NCBI RefSeq assembly: GCF_011064615.1
Contig: NZ_JAALJH010000029.1
Coordinates: 31,364 to 95,363 of the forward strand
Direction of reading: 5' to 3'
Length of the DNA stretch: 64,000 bases
Source: Aquisphaera insulae
GTDB taxonomy: Bacteria; Planctomycetota; Planctomycetia; Isosphaerales; Isosphaeraceae
Shown here: positions 34,834 through 42,957 of the stretch, piece by piece
Numbering within the stretch: position 1 is the first letter of the stretch
Layout of the letters: every line of letters starts with the position of its first letter
Notes under the pieces: model-generated
Seen by the model: the letters and a program-made list of their open reading frames with translations, nothing else
Told to the model about the DNA's origin: nothing
Databases searched by the model: none
Position numbers and translations under genes: made by a program

Positions 34834-37754
34834 CAATCGGCTCCCGGGTCGTCGAAGAGTCGGCCCTGCTGGTCTCTGGGGGTGGTCCGGCTCATGGCGA
34901 CCTCGATGCCGGACCAGCCGGTGACGACCTCATTGTACGCCCGGGCATCCTCGGCGCGACCGGCGCGTTCGGAGAGGGTGTAGAGGCGATAGGCGAGCTG
35001 GCGGGCGGCCTCGGCCCGGGCCCCGATGCCGGCGAGCACGGCCGCCCCGCCGGCGTCGCCGTCGGCGTTGTAGGCCCGGATGAGCTGATGAAGGGCCTCC
35101 CAGACGGGGAGCCGCTTGTCCGTGGCCGGGTCCCAGTCGGCCGGGTACTCCCGCCACTTGCGGAGGCGGACGTTGCCGCCGCCGGCCTCGATCACGCCCG
35201 ACTGCTGGACGCCGCCGACGCTCGTCCCCTTGGCTCGCGCCAGGGTGTCCGCCTCGCCGAACTTGCCGGTCTCCCAGCCGTGCTGCTCGAACCAGTGGAG
35301 GCAGAACTGGGTGTCGGCGTCGAAGTCGTCCTCGGCCAGGAACCGGTTGATGAGCTGAAGCGCCGTCTTCACGCTCATCGGCGTCCCGTCGGCCTCCAGC
35401 ACCGCCTCATACCGGCTGAAGATCGCCATCCCCGGCCCGATGATCGCCTGCGAGAGGTCCACCGGAGCGACGGGGGAGGGCTTGCCCTCGCTCTGCCGCG
35501 TCATGTCGTCCAGGGCCTTGGGAAGGGCCTCGTTGAGCATCCGGACGAACTGGCGGCGGGAGATCGTGCCGGCGTCCCTCGAGCGCGGGCGGCAGACGAG
35601 GATGATGGAGGAGGCGAGGGCGTTGGAATCCAGATCCCGTGAGCGGCCTGCCCTCTCCGTTCGCATTGGCCATGTACCGGTGACGGCCAAACCGGACCTT
35701 AGGACGGCGTCCAAAAACGTTTCCCACCCAGTGCTATTAGTCCCGGTCAGCTCTGTTTCTGACTGCTTGAATGCGTAGTAAATGGAAATGGGCGCGGAGC
35801 GATGAGACCGAAGTGCCAGGTTGTGCATCACTTGTGTCATGCCGTCGAGGAAAAACCGCTCGGCAGTCTCCTTGCTCCCATGGCGGAATGTATTTGCAAC
35901 AAGTTCCTGAGACTTAGGCACTGATATCGTAGCTAATATATGCGAATAAATTGGGCGTATTGATCTGCGCAGCCATACGTAGAAGAAATCAGAAAGATCA
36001 GCATATCCAATATTGTCGTAATAGGGAGGATCGGTTGAAATAAAACAATGATTAGGTATGGACTCGAGAGAAGCGGCGTCTGCCTGGGATGCTGTGCTAG
36101 TCTGATTACCACTGGTAGGACAGCCTTCAAGGGACCCGGCCACAATCTTTACAGATCCCTCGAAGGAGCCTCCGATGTCAGAGAAGAAATTCACTTCCGC
36201 AAAATCCCAGAGCATCGGAATTGCTTGTCGGGAGAATAGTCCTTTCGGGCGGTCTTCCTTGCTATACCAAGGGACGATCATACAACCGTACTCAGTCATC
36301 TTATCGGCGGAGAATGCCAAGTAGAGGCTTACAGCCTCGGCATAGGCTCTGGCTCCAGCGCCACCCGCGTCAAGGCCGTGATCGTCATTGGGGAGCCCGC
36401 CCGCAATAGCGTCGCGACATATCCGTTTCCGAGCCTCGCCGACCAGATCGCTGAAGGTCGTCAATGCCACCAACTGACGAGGAGTGAAGAGATCACCAAA
36501 CGTCAGCATGCCGTACAGTTGTACGCGAAAACCGAGGGCCTGATCGGGAATCTTGAGATCCGGCTTCCACGCCGCCTCTGCTTCGGCTGCGAGCGTTTCC
36601 TGTGCGGTGGTCGGCGCAAGGTACACCCGCCCACGATCCCCTTCCGCGACGATCGCCATCAACTTCTGACCCATCCGTCCGGCCATCGCTTCGCCTCGAA
36701 GATAGTCGAAGGTCATTGGTGCATCGGACATTAGACAACGGAAGCCTTTCTGCTTGCCGAATGATGTCCCCCCCTTCGCCACCGCCGGCGGCTTCCCCAC
36801 TTTCACCTTGAACTCATAGCCATTCTTGCCAATCACGGGCTCAACGTACGCTTCCTTGCCCTCCTTGCTGCTCAGGATGAAGGTGCTGGCCAGTGGCACC
36901 TCCACGTGCGAAAACGCCGGGTTCGGGCTCTTGACCGTCCGCGCCCAAAGCCAGGCAATCACGGTCAGCATCTGGCCCTGGTAGGGCACGAGGTCGGGCC
37001 GTTCTTTGACCATCACCTTCGTGATCTCTACCTTCGGGTAGAAATGGCCGATGCGCTTGAACGCCTCGTCGCGCATCCAGGCGCCATACCGGCGGACATC
37101 CTCGGCTAGGCCCGCGACGCCTTGCCAAGCCATCAGAGCGTTGCTCGCGCCGGGATGGACAGGAGGGAGGTTGGCGAACTTCGGCGGGATCTCGATCATT
37201 GCCTTGTTGATCAGCACCGCGACCGGGTTCAGGTCGCTGGCAGAGGCCTCCAGCCCAAGGCGCTGGGCCTCCAGTGGGATCGAGCCGCCTCCCGCGAATG
37301 GGTCGTGTAGGACGGGCATCTTTGCCGGATTGAATAGCTCCTTCGCCCGCGGGTGGTCCTTGTTCAGTTCGCAGGTCTCACACCACGCCTTGCGAATCTC
37401 CTCTCGAGCGAGCTCCAGAACGGATTCCTTCGTCGTGTTCTCCCACTTCACCAGTTCTTCGATGATCCCGAAAAGACGCTTTCGGCTCGAGGCCCAACTC
37501 GCCTTCAGGTGGCCCGGAGGGGCTTCGCCCGAGTGCTCCACCTCCCATCGCCATGACGGGTCGTTGACGAGCTGCGCGAAGATCACGGCTCGTGCCGCCG
37601 CCAGTGGTCGCTGAGCCCACCATTTATGCAGGGCCGATGGATTTCCTCGGTAGATAAACCCCTCTCGCTTGCATGCGTCATTGATCGCATCCAGCGGCAG
37701 GGCCACCTCGATGAGCTTCTTGGGCGCGATCACGGGATGGTCCATCGGCGTCAT
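34833..37754 (-). CDS. DUF1156 domain DNA adenine methyltransferase (defence-associated)
   Basis: The ATG at 37754 overlaps the helicase stop (ATGA), giving 973 residues. The N-terminal DUF1156 block is recognisable (NPSALHKWWAQRPLAAARAV). Methylase motif I is DPFAGGGSIPLEA (D151) and motif IV is DPPY at 575-578 followed by YDNIGYADLSDFFY, so an N6-adenine or N4-cytosine methylase is expected. Several hundred residues separate the motifs, as in the family. The middle of the gene (roughly 35700-36750) is strikingly AT-rich compared with both ends. Probable role: marks host DNA as self for the helicase and ATPase partners. Confidence 0.92.
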   Translation of the reverse strand: MTPMDHPVIAPKKLIEVALPLDAINDACKREGFIYRGNPSALHKWWAQRPLAAARAVIFAQLVNDPSWRWEVEHSGEAPPGHLKASWASSRKRLFGIIEELVKWENTTKESVLELAREEIRKAWCETCELNKDHPRAKELFNPAKMPVLHDPFAGGGSIPLEAQRLGLEASASDLNPVAVLINKAMIEIPPKFANLPPVHPGASNALMAWQGVAGLAEDVRRYGAWMRDEAFKRIGHFYPKVEITKVMVKERPDLVPYQGQMLTVIAWLWARTVKSPNPAFSHVEVPLASTFILSSKEGKEAYVEPVIGKNGYEFKVKVGKPPAVAKGGTSFGKQKGFRCLMSDAPMTFDYLRGEAMAGRMGQKLMAIVAEGDRGRVYLAPTTAQETLAAEAEAAWKPDLKIPDQALGFRVQLYGMLTFGDLFTPRQLVALTTFSDLVGEARKRICRDAIAGGLPNDDHGLDAGGAGARAYAEAVSLYLAFSADKMTEYGCMIVPWYSKEDRPKGLFSRQAIPMLWDFAEVNFFSDIGGSFEGSVKIVAGSLEGCPTSGNQTSTASQADAASLESIPNHCFISTDPPYYDNIGYADLSDFFYVWLRRSIRPIYSHILATISVPKSQELVANTFRHGSKETAERFFLDGMTQVMHNLALRSHRSAPISIYYAFKQSETELTGTNSTGWETFLDAVLRSGLAVTGTWPMRTERAGRSRDLDSNALASSIILVCRPRSRDAGTISRRQFVRMLNEALPKALDDMTRQSEGKPSPVAPVDLSQAIIGPGMAIFSRYEAVLEADGTPMSVKTALQLINRFLAEDDFDADTQFCLHWFEQHGWETGKFGEADTLARAKGTSVGGVQQSGVIEAGGGNVRLRKWREYPADWDPATDKRLPVWEALHQLIRAYNADGDAGGAAVLAGIGARAEAARQLAYRLYTLSERAGRAEDARAYNEVVTGWSGIEVAMSRTTPRDQQGRLFDDPGAD

Positions 37755-40700
37755 GCCTCGGCTCTCTGGAGCAGCTCGCTCAGCTTGTAGTTGATCGACG
37801 ACACGCCCCAGCCCGGCTCGCGGTCGAAGGGGTTTCGGATGTAGTACGGTCCCTCGACGCGGTCCTCGTCGCCGACCAGGACGATCGCCAGGACGAACTT
37901 GTCCCCCTGGTTGAAGGCGTAGAGCATCTCGTTCCGGGTGATGGTGACCGTGGCGGCCCCCTTGACCCGGCCCTTCACCTCGATGTGCCGCGGCTCGGGC
38001 GACCTGGCGTCGATCGCGGGCGGGTGTGACGTGAGATCCCAGCCGCATTTCGCCGCCGAGACGTCCACCACCCGGCAGCCCCGCGCCTCCTCGGCCTTCC
38101 GCACGGCCTCCATCGCCAGCCGCTCGATCCGGGCGCGGGCGATGGCGTCGGCCAGGTACGCGGAGCCCTTCGCGCTCTCGTCGCCGCGAAGCGCCCGCAT
38201 CAGGCCATCGGGGACGACGAGCGCTCCGCCCAGGACGACGGGCGTGCCGCTGATGATGTGCCGCATGGCCAGGAGCTCGCGGCGCCGGTTCTCGAGCCGT
38301 CCCTCCAGGTCGTTGACCGTCCGGCGGGCGTTCTCGAGGTTGAGCCGCACGTCCTTGCCGGCGGCGACGTCATCCTTGAGCCGGAGCCAGCGGTCCGACC
38401 AGAAGGCGATCTCCTTGCTCAGCCGGTCGTGGACCGCGGCGAGCGTCCGGTCGACGTGGTCGAGCCGCCGCCCCGAGACCTCGCGGACGTGCTCGGGCAC
38501 GAGCGTCTCCGCCGCCCGGGCGACCGCCCGCTGTTCCTGCCCGGCGTCGATCCAGTCGTCGGCGAGGACGCCCTTCAGGAGCGGGCGCTCGGCCTCGTTG
38601 AGCGGCTCGAAATCCAGGTGGGGCGCCCAGCCGGCGAACGAGGTGGAGCCGTCGGGGTTCACCCGGATGAACTGGAGCCGTTTCGAGAGGACCAGGCCGT
38701 CCCCCGACCGGATCTCGTGCGTGAGCAGGAACATCAGCCAGGGGTCGAGCCCGTCGTCGGCCGGGTCCACGAGCACGCAGCCCCGCCGCAGGAGGTTGGC
38801 GTGCTCCTCCAGCAGCAGGTCGCTGACGGCGAGCATCAGCGGGTGCCCCGGGTGCATCAGCACGGCCCGCGCCTGGCCCGGCTTCTCGACCGGCTGCACG
38901 GCCTCCTTCTCGAAGCAGACGCGGTCGTACCGCTTCAGGACCGGCTCGATCTCGCGGCGGTTCCGGCCGGTGATCCGGCGGTCGCGGTCGCGGACCGAGA
39001 CCGGCACGTGGGTGATCTCGTACCGACCCGGCTCGCGGGGGTAGATCGAGCCGCCGAGCTGCTCGAAGGCCTTGAGGAAGAAGGACCGGACGAAATACGG
39101 CTGGAGCCGACGCGCCTCGGCCTTCTCCATCTCCTCCTTGACGGCGAAGAGCCGGTCGGGACTCATGCTCTCCTGGGCGAGCGCATTGCGGTCCAGCAGC
39201 GACTTCAGGTGGTCGCGATCCAGGGCCTGGTCGATCCGGCGGCTGAGCCGGGCCCGGACCTCCGGCTGGTCGCCGTAGCGGATCGCCTGGATGAGCAGGT
39301 CCTTCAGGCTGGTGCCCTCGAAGACCTCGCCCAGGATGTCGAAGACGCGGCCCTGGAGGGCGTCGCTCTCGGCGGAGAGCTTCTCCAGGAGCCGGTGATA
39401 GACGTCCCCCTCGCGGGTCTCGCGGGCGACCAGGTTCCAGAGGTGGCAGACCTCCACCTGGCCGATCCGGTGGATCCGGCCGAATCGCTGCTCGAGCCGG
39501 TTGGGGTTCCACGGCAGGTCGTAATTGACCATCAGGTTGGCGTTCTGGAGGTTCACGCCCTCGCCCGCGGCGTCGGTGGCGACCAGGATCCGGACGTCGG
39601 GATCGGACCGGAAGAGGGCCTGCAACCGCCGCCGCTCGTCGCGATGGGTGCCGCCGTGGATCGCGATGACGGCCTCCGGGTTGCCGAGGACCCCGGCGAT
39701 CTTCTTCTGGAGGTAGTTCAGGGTGTCGCGATGCTCGGAGAAGAGGATGAGCTTGCGCTGGCGGCCGGACGCGTCGCGCATCTCGGGCCGGTTCTGGAGG
39801 AGCTTCGAGAGCTCGTCCCACTTGCGGTCCCGGCCGGATCCCACCACCTCCAGGGCCTGGCGTTCCAGCTCGCCCAGGATCAGGATCTCGGCCTCGAGCT
39901 CCTTGATGGTCTGGGCGGCGGTCGCGTCGTCGATGAGGGTTTCCTCCAGCTCCTCCTGCTCCTGGGCGTCGAGGTCGTCGTCGTCATCGGGCACGAAGGC
40001 CATTGCGTCGGCGAGCGGCACGCGGTTGCGCGCACCGAGCTTCTCGTCCCGGAGCCGCTTCTCGAGCCGGTGCTTGCGGCGGCTGAGCGACTGGTAGATG
40101 GCCTCCGGGCTCGACGCCAGCCGGCGCTGGAGGGCCGTGAGGGCGAAGCCGACGGAGCCCTTGCGCGAGCCGTGGAGCAGGTCGGCCTTGCCCATCTCGG
40201 TCTTCACGTACTCGGTCACGGCCTCGTAGAGGGCGGCCTCGATGTCCGAGAGCGTGTAATTGACCGTGTAGGCCTTACGCTCCGGGAACAGGGCCGTGCC
40301 GTCGAACTTGACGAGCTCTTCCTTGACCATCCGCCGCATCAGGTCGGCGGCATCCACCTTGTGGACGCCGTCGCGGAACTTGCCGTGGAAGCGGTCGGAG
40401 TCCAGCAGCGAGAGGAAGAGCTGGAAATCCTCCTCCTTGCCGTTGTGGGGCGTGGCGGTCATCAGCAGCAGGTGCCGCGCGTGCGCCCCGAGCCGCTCGG
40501 CGAAGCGGAAGCGGCCTGTTTTCTCGAGCTTGACGCCGAAGTAGTGGGCCGCGAGCTTGTGGGCCTCGTCGAAGACGGCGAGATCCCAGCCGGCGTTGCA
40601 GAGTTGCTCCTGGAGCTCCTCGTTCCGGGCCAGTTGGTCGAGCCGGACGATGAGCTGATGGTGGTCGTCGAACGGGTTGCCGCTGGGCGTGGTGGCGGCC

Positions 40701-41257
40701 AGGAGCGAGGAATAGACCTGGAACTCGAGCCCGAACTTCGCGTGGAGCTCATCCCGCCACTGCTCGACCAGGCTCCCCGGGGCGACGATCAGGATCCGCC
40801 GGGCGTCGGCCCGCATGATGAGCTCGCGGATGTAGAGCCCGGCCATGATGGTCTTGCCCGCGCCCGGGTCGTCGGCGAGGACGAACCGGAGCGGCTGGCG
40901 CGGGAGCATCGACTCATAGACGGCCGTGATCTGGTGGGGCAGCGGCTCCACGTTCGACGTGTGGACCGCCATCATCGGGTCGAAGAGGAAGGCGAGGTCG
41001 ATCCGCTTCGCCTCGCACGTCAACTGGAAGGCGGCGGCGTCGCCGTCGAACGACCAGGGCCGCTCGACGGTCGCGACACTCAGTCCCTCCTCGTCGAGCC
41101 GCCCGAGCAGCCGTTCCTTCATGACCCCGTCCGGCGTGCGATAGAAGACCTGGACGGCCCCCTCGCCGATGGGGACCATGGCCACCAGCGTGGCCACGAC
41201 CGCGGGCTCCAGGCCGAGGAGCGACAGCCCGGGTTTCAGTTCTTCGAGCTTCACCAT
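37751..41257 (-). CDS. SNF2-like DEAH helicase with C-terminal DUF3883
   Basis: The start chosen is the ATG at 41257 (MVKLEELKPGLSLLGLEP), giving 1168 residues. The longer frame has no family-like sequence. Helicase motifs: Walker A DDPGAGKT (K135), DEAH box at 230-233 (LAVFDEAHKLAAHYFG), motif III MTATPHNGKEEDF, and C-terminal motifs TDAAGEGVNLQNANLMVNYD and RFGRIHRIGQ. The last 120 residues match DUF3883, with a PD-(D/E)XK-like strand (PRHIEVKGRV). This is the layout of DrmD-like helicases of DISARM and of helicases next to DUF1156/DUF499 genes. It is the first gene of the operon. Confidence 0.92.
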   Translation of the reverse strand: MVKLEELKPGLSLLGLEPAVVATLVAMVPIGEGAVQVFYRTPDGVMKERLLGRLDEEGLSVATVERPWSFDGDAAAFQLTCEAKRIDLAFLFDPMMAVHTSNVEPLPHQITAVYESMLPRQPLRFVLADDPGAGKTIMAGLYIRELIMRADARRILIVAPGSLVEQWRDELHAKFGLEFQVYSSLLAATTPSGNPFDDHHQLIVRLDQLARNEELQEQLCNAGWDLAVFDEAHKLAAHYFGVKLEKTGRFRFAERLGAHARHLLLMTATPHNGKEEDFQLFLSLLDSDRFHGKFRDGVHKVDAADLMRRMVKEELVKFDGTALFPERKAYTVNYTLSDIEAALYEAVTEYVKTEMGKADLLHGSRKGSVGFALTALQRRLASSPEAIYQSLSRRKHRLEKRLRDEKLGARNRVPLADAMAFVPDDDDDLDAQEQEELEETLIDDATAAQTIKELEAEILILGELERQALEVVGSGRDRKWDELSKLLQNRPEMRDASGRQRKLILFSEHRDTLNYLQKKIAGVLGNPEAVIAIHGGTHRDERRRLQALFRSDPDVRILVATDAAGEGVNLQNANLMVNYDLPWNPNRLEQRFGRIHRIGQVEVCHLWNLVARETREGDVYHRLLEKLSAESDALQGRVFDILGEVFEGTSLKDLLIQAIRYGDQPEVRARLSRRIDQALDRDHLKSLLDRNALAQESMSPDRLFAVKEEMEKAEARRLQPYFVRSFFLKAFEQLGGSIYPREPGRYEITHVPVSVRDRDRRITGRNRREIEPVLKRYDRVCFEKEAVQPVEKPGQARAVLMHPGHPLMLAVSDLLLEEHANLLRRGCVLVDPADDGLDPWLMFLLTHEIRSGDGLVLSKRLQFIRVNPDGSTSFAGWAPHLDFEPLNEAERPLLKGVLADDWIDAGQEQRAVARAAETLVPEHVREVSGRRLDHVDRTLAAVHDRLSKEIAFWSDRWLRLKDDVAAGKDVRLNLENARRTVNDLEGRLENRRRELLAMRHIISGTPVVLGGALVVPDGLMRALRGDESAKGSAYLADAIARARIERLAMEAVRKAEEARGCRVVDVSAAKCGWDLTSHPPAIDARSPEPRHIEVKGRVKGAATVTITRNEMLYAFNQGDKFVLAIVLVGDEDRVEGPYYIRNPFDREPGWGVSSINYKLSELLQRAEA

Positions 41258-41549
41258 GATGGACCGGAGCGTTAGGCCAGGACGACGGAGTCCATGAGGA
41301 CTGCATGGATTGGTTTTATCATGCGGGGTGATCGCGAAGAAGTCGGTTCCACCCACGATCTGGAATTCGATGGCGGAAGCAACCACGGATGGGACGGACG
41401 CGGACGGAGGAAGATAAGAAAGACGTGATGGGGTGGGGGAGTTGCTACCACGGATGGCACGGATGGCACGGATGGAGGACAGGAGAGAGGGGGGATGAAA
41501 ACGAAAGGGGGCGGGAGCCGAGACGGGGGCGGGAGACAGGATTCTCCGC
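41258..41549. other. upstream region of the defence operon
   Basis: This 290-base gene-free region holds, on the minus strand, a 16-codon frame beginning MIKPIHAVLMD that ends 17 nt before the helicase start. It also holds the inverted repeat TCCATG (41291-41296) / CATGGA (41304-41309) and an AT-rich pocket (tggttttatc). Leader-type control of the operon is possible but unproven. The 9-bp tandem repeat is listed separately. Confidence 0.5.
41449..41475. repeat. three perfect tandem copies of a 9-bp unit
   Basis: The unit CACGGATGG occurs at 41449-41457, 41458-41466 and 41467-41475. A further single copy lies at 41384-41392 next to degenerate GGACGG units. It is intergenic, between the helicase start and the exported-protein gene. 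It is too short for a CRISPR and probably a slippage-prone simple repeat. Confidence 0.9.
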
Positions 41550-42206
41550 TCAATCGAGATCGAGCCGGACCAGGTCGCGGACGATGATGAGGCGGGCGCC
41601 GAGGTCCGCGTTGAAGCGGACCTGGCCGCGGACGCCGGCACGGCTGGCGTAGTAGGGGCCGGGGTTGATGCCGGGGGGGATGTCGAGGAACGCGACGGCC
41701 TTTCCCTGGCGGCCGATCAGGACGAAGAGCTTGCGGCCGTCCACGATCCGGGAGGACGGCTGGATGAAGCCGATGGCGTCGAAGCTGCGGGCCCGGGCCT
41801 GGTCGAGCCGGCTGAGGTCGCGGCGGACCTTCGCCACGTCGGCGTCGCGCCGCCGGCTCTTCGCCAGGATGGCCTCGATCTCCCGGGCCGCGCGGGCGGC
41901 CTGCTCATCGCGGGAGACGCGGGCGAGGCGATCGCGGAGGGCGTCCTCCAGGCCGGGCTGGCCGTTCGCCTTCTTGAGCAACTCCTGGTAGCCCGCGCGC
42001 ACCGTCTCGAACCGCCAGCCTTCCACGGAGCCGCCCTTCACGATCGACGTGTGCATGGCGTCGACCCGCTCGAGCTCGGCCCGGATCTCCGCCGGCCACG
42101 CGGGGGAAGGCTTGCTCGGGCGAGACGCGCCGCCACCCTCGTCAACGGCCACGAAGCAGGCCGCGAGCAGGCTGGCGACAACGATTCCGGACAGATGGGT
42201 CATCAT
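41550..42206 (-). CDS. exported protein of unknown function
   Basis: This 218-residue protein starts MMTHLSGIVVASLLAACFVA, a signal peptide with a possible lipoprotein Cys at residue 17 (LAAC). A coiled-coil-prone, Lys/Arg/Glu-rich region follows at about 40-140 (LARVSRDEQAARAAREIEAI). The C-terminal 75 residues are beta-rich (KLFVLIGRQGKAVAFLDIPP, then ARLIIVRDLVRLDLD). Composition is normal for the genome. It is likely monocistronic, as the genes on both sides are separated by repeats. No family is recognised. Confidence 0.75.
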   Translation of the reverse strand: MMTHLSGIVVASLLAACFVAVDEGGGASRPSKPSPAWPAEIRAELERVDAMHTSIVKGGSVEGWRFETVRAGYQELLKKANGQPGLEDALRDRLARVSRDEQAARAAREIEAILAKSRRRDADVAKVRRDLSRLDQARARSFDAIGFIQPSSRIVDGRKLFVLIGRQGKAVAFLDIPPGINPGPYYASRAGVRGQVRFNADLGARLIIVRDLVRLDLD

Positions 42207-42284
42207 TCTGCGTGGGGCAAAGTGAGGGAGTCGGGGCGATCACCTCCGACAGCCGATTCCACCTTGGCGACGAGCGAGCCTTCT

Positions 42285-42322
42285 GGTCCCCTCCCCCCAC
42301 CGTGGGGGAGGGTTAGGGTGGG
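42285..42322 (-). repeat. short palindromic repeat, copy A (inverted)
   Basis: The copy has a cccctccccccaccgtggggg core followed by agggttagggtggg. Read on the minus strand it matches copies B and C (42761-42799 and 42855-42894). The paired C- and G-runs can form a stem. Orientation is opposite to the other two copies. Confidence 0.8.
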
Positions 42323-42323
42323 A

Positions 42324-42607
42324 TGTTGGAAAGTGGGCCTTGCCGGCCCGGAGGTGGGGTCGGGACTCGGCCGTTTCTGTTGCGCCTTCCGAGGCCCGTG
42401 ATGCGGCTGGGAACACGGCCCGGGCGCGGTCGGCAGCTCGCGCCGGGCTCGGCAGGAGCCTCGCCCTCCCGGGCCGGGGACGCCTCCCTTCGGGAGGGCG
42501 AGGCTCCTGCCGAGCCCCGGGCAGGCTCCGGATGTTCAAGGAGGCCTCGATCCCGCGCAACAGATCCGGGATAGGCCTCGCCCGTCGTACAGGCCAACTT
42601 TCCAACA
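42324..42607. repeat. compound inverted repeat with three nested arms (MITE-like)
   Basis: The outer arms at 42324-42340 and 42591-42607 match at 16 of 17 positions. The middle arms TCTGTTGCGC (42376-42385) and GCGCAACAGA (42555-42564) are perfect, with a second pair CGAGGCC (42390-42396) / GGCCTCG (42543-42549). The inner arms at 42445-42471 and 42491-42517 are a perfect 27-bp inverted repeat around a 19-nt loop. The order is co-linear, so the whole 284 bases can fold as one long hairpin. No transposase is present. Confidence 0.85.
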
Positions 42608-42760
42608 CCCCAGGGTCAGGGAGAGGGGGCGACCGCTCTCGCCAGGCAGCACTGCCCCAGTCCTAGGCCATTCGCTTCTCATCATCGGCCTCGCAAGAGC
42701 TTGAAGATCCCGATCATCCCGTGCGACGAATGGCTATTCGCGTGTCAGCGGCCGATGCCT

Positions 42761-42799
42761 CCTCTCCCTAACCTTCCCCCACACGGGGGGGAGGGGACC
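42761..42799 (+). repeat. short palindromic repeat, copy B
   Basis: It begins cctctccctaaccttccccc and continues acacgggggggaggggacc. It differs from copy C (42855-42894) at one position in the conserved part (t for c). The stem is formed by a C-rich run and a G-rich run around acac. Confidence 0.85.
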
Positions 42800-42854
42800 A
42801 GAGGGGCTCGTCTCGGGCGAAGGCTTGCCCGGATGTCGAAGGTGGTAACGTAGC

Positions 42855-42894
42855 CCCCTCTCCCTAACCCTCCCCCACACGGGGGGGAGGGGAC
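42855..42894 (+). repeat. short palindromic repeat, copy C
   Basis: It repeats the sequence of copy B about 95 bases further on, in the same orientation. It lies 60 bases past the end of the acyltransferase gene, so its stem may also serve as the operon's transcription terminator. Confidence 0.85.
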
Positions 42895-42957
42895 CCGATG
42901 CCATCTTCCCCATGACTGGACAACGCGAAGCTTGCCAGGAACTCCTGAGACCGACAT

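Larger units (their letters stand above)
42207..42957. other. 750-base gene-free region packed with repeats
   Basis: This region separates the exported protein from the acyltransferase gene. It holds three copies of a short palindromic repeat (42285-42322, 42761-42799 and 42855-42894) and a compound inverted repeat (42324-42607). I see no credible coding frame: the frames present are Arg/Pro-rich or cross the hairpins. Confidence 0.75.

Noticed and set aside
30438..41257. Calling the operon a standard BREX, DISARM or type I restriction system
   Set aside because: No BrxA/B/L, PglZ, DrmA/DrmB or HsdS/HsdR-type genes are present; only the helicase and methylase resemble DISARM parts.
38258..41275. 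1005-residue plus-strand frame opposite the helicase
   Set aside because: Shadow frame with Arg/Glu/Gly/Val-rich composition; the minus strand has complete helicase motifs and coupled neighbours.
41384..41475. CACGGATGG repeats as a CRISPR array
   Set aside because: Units are 9 bp and directly abutting with no spacers, and no cas genes are in the window.
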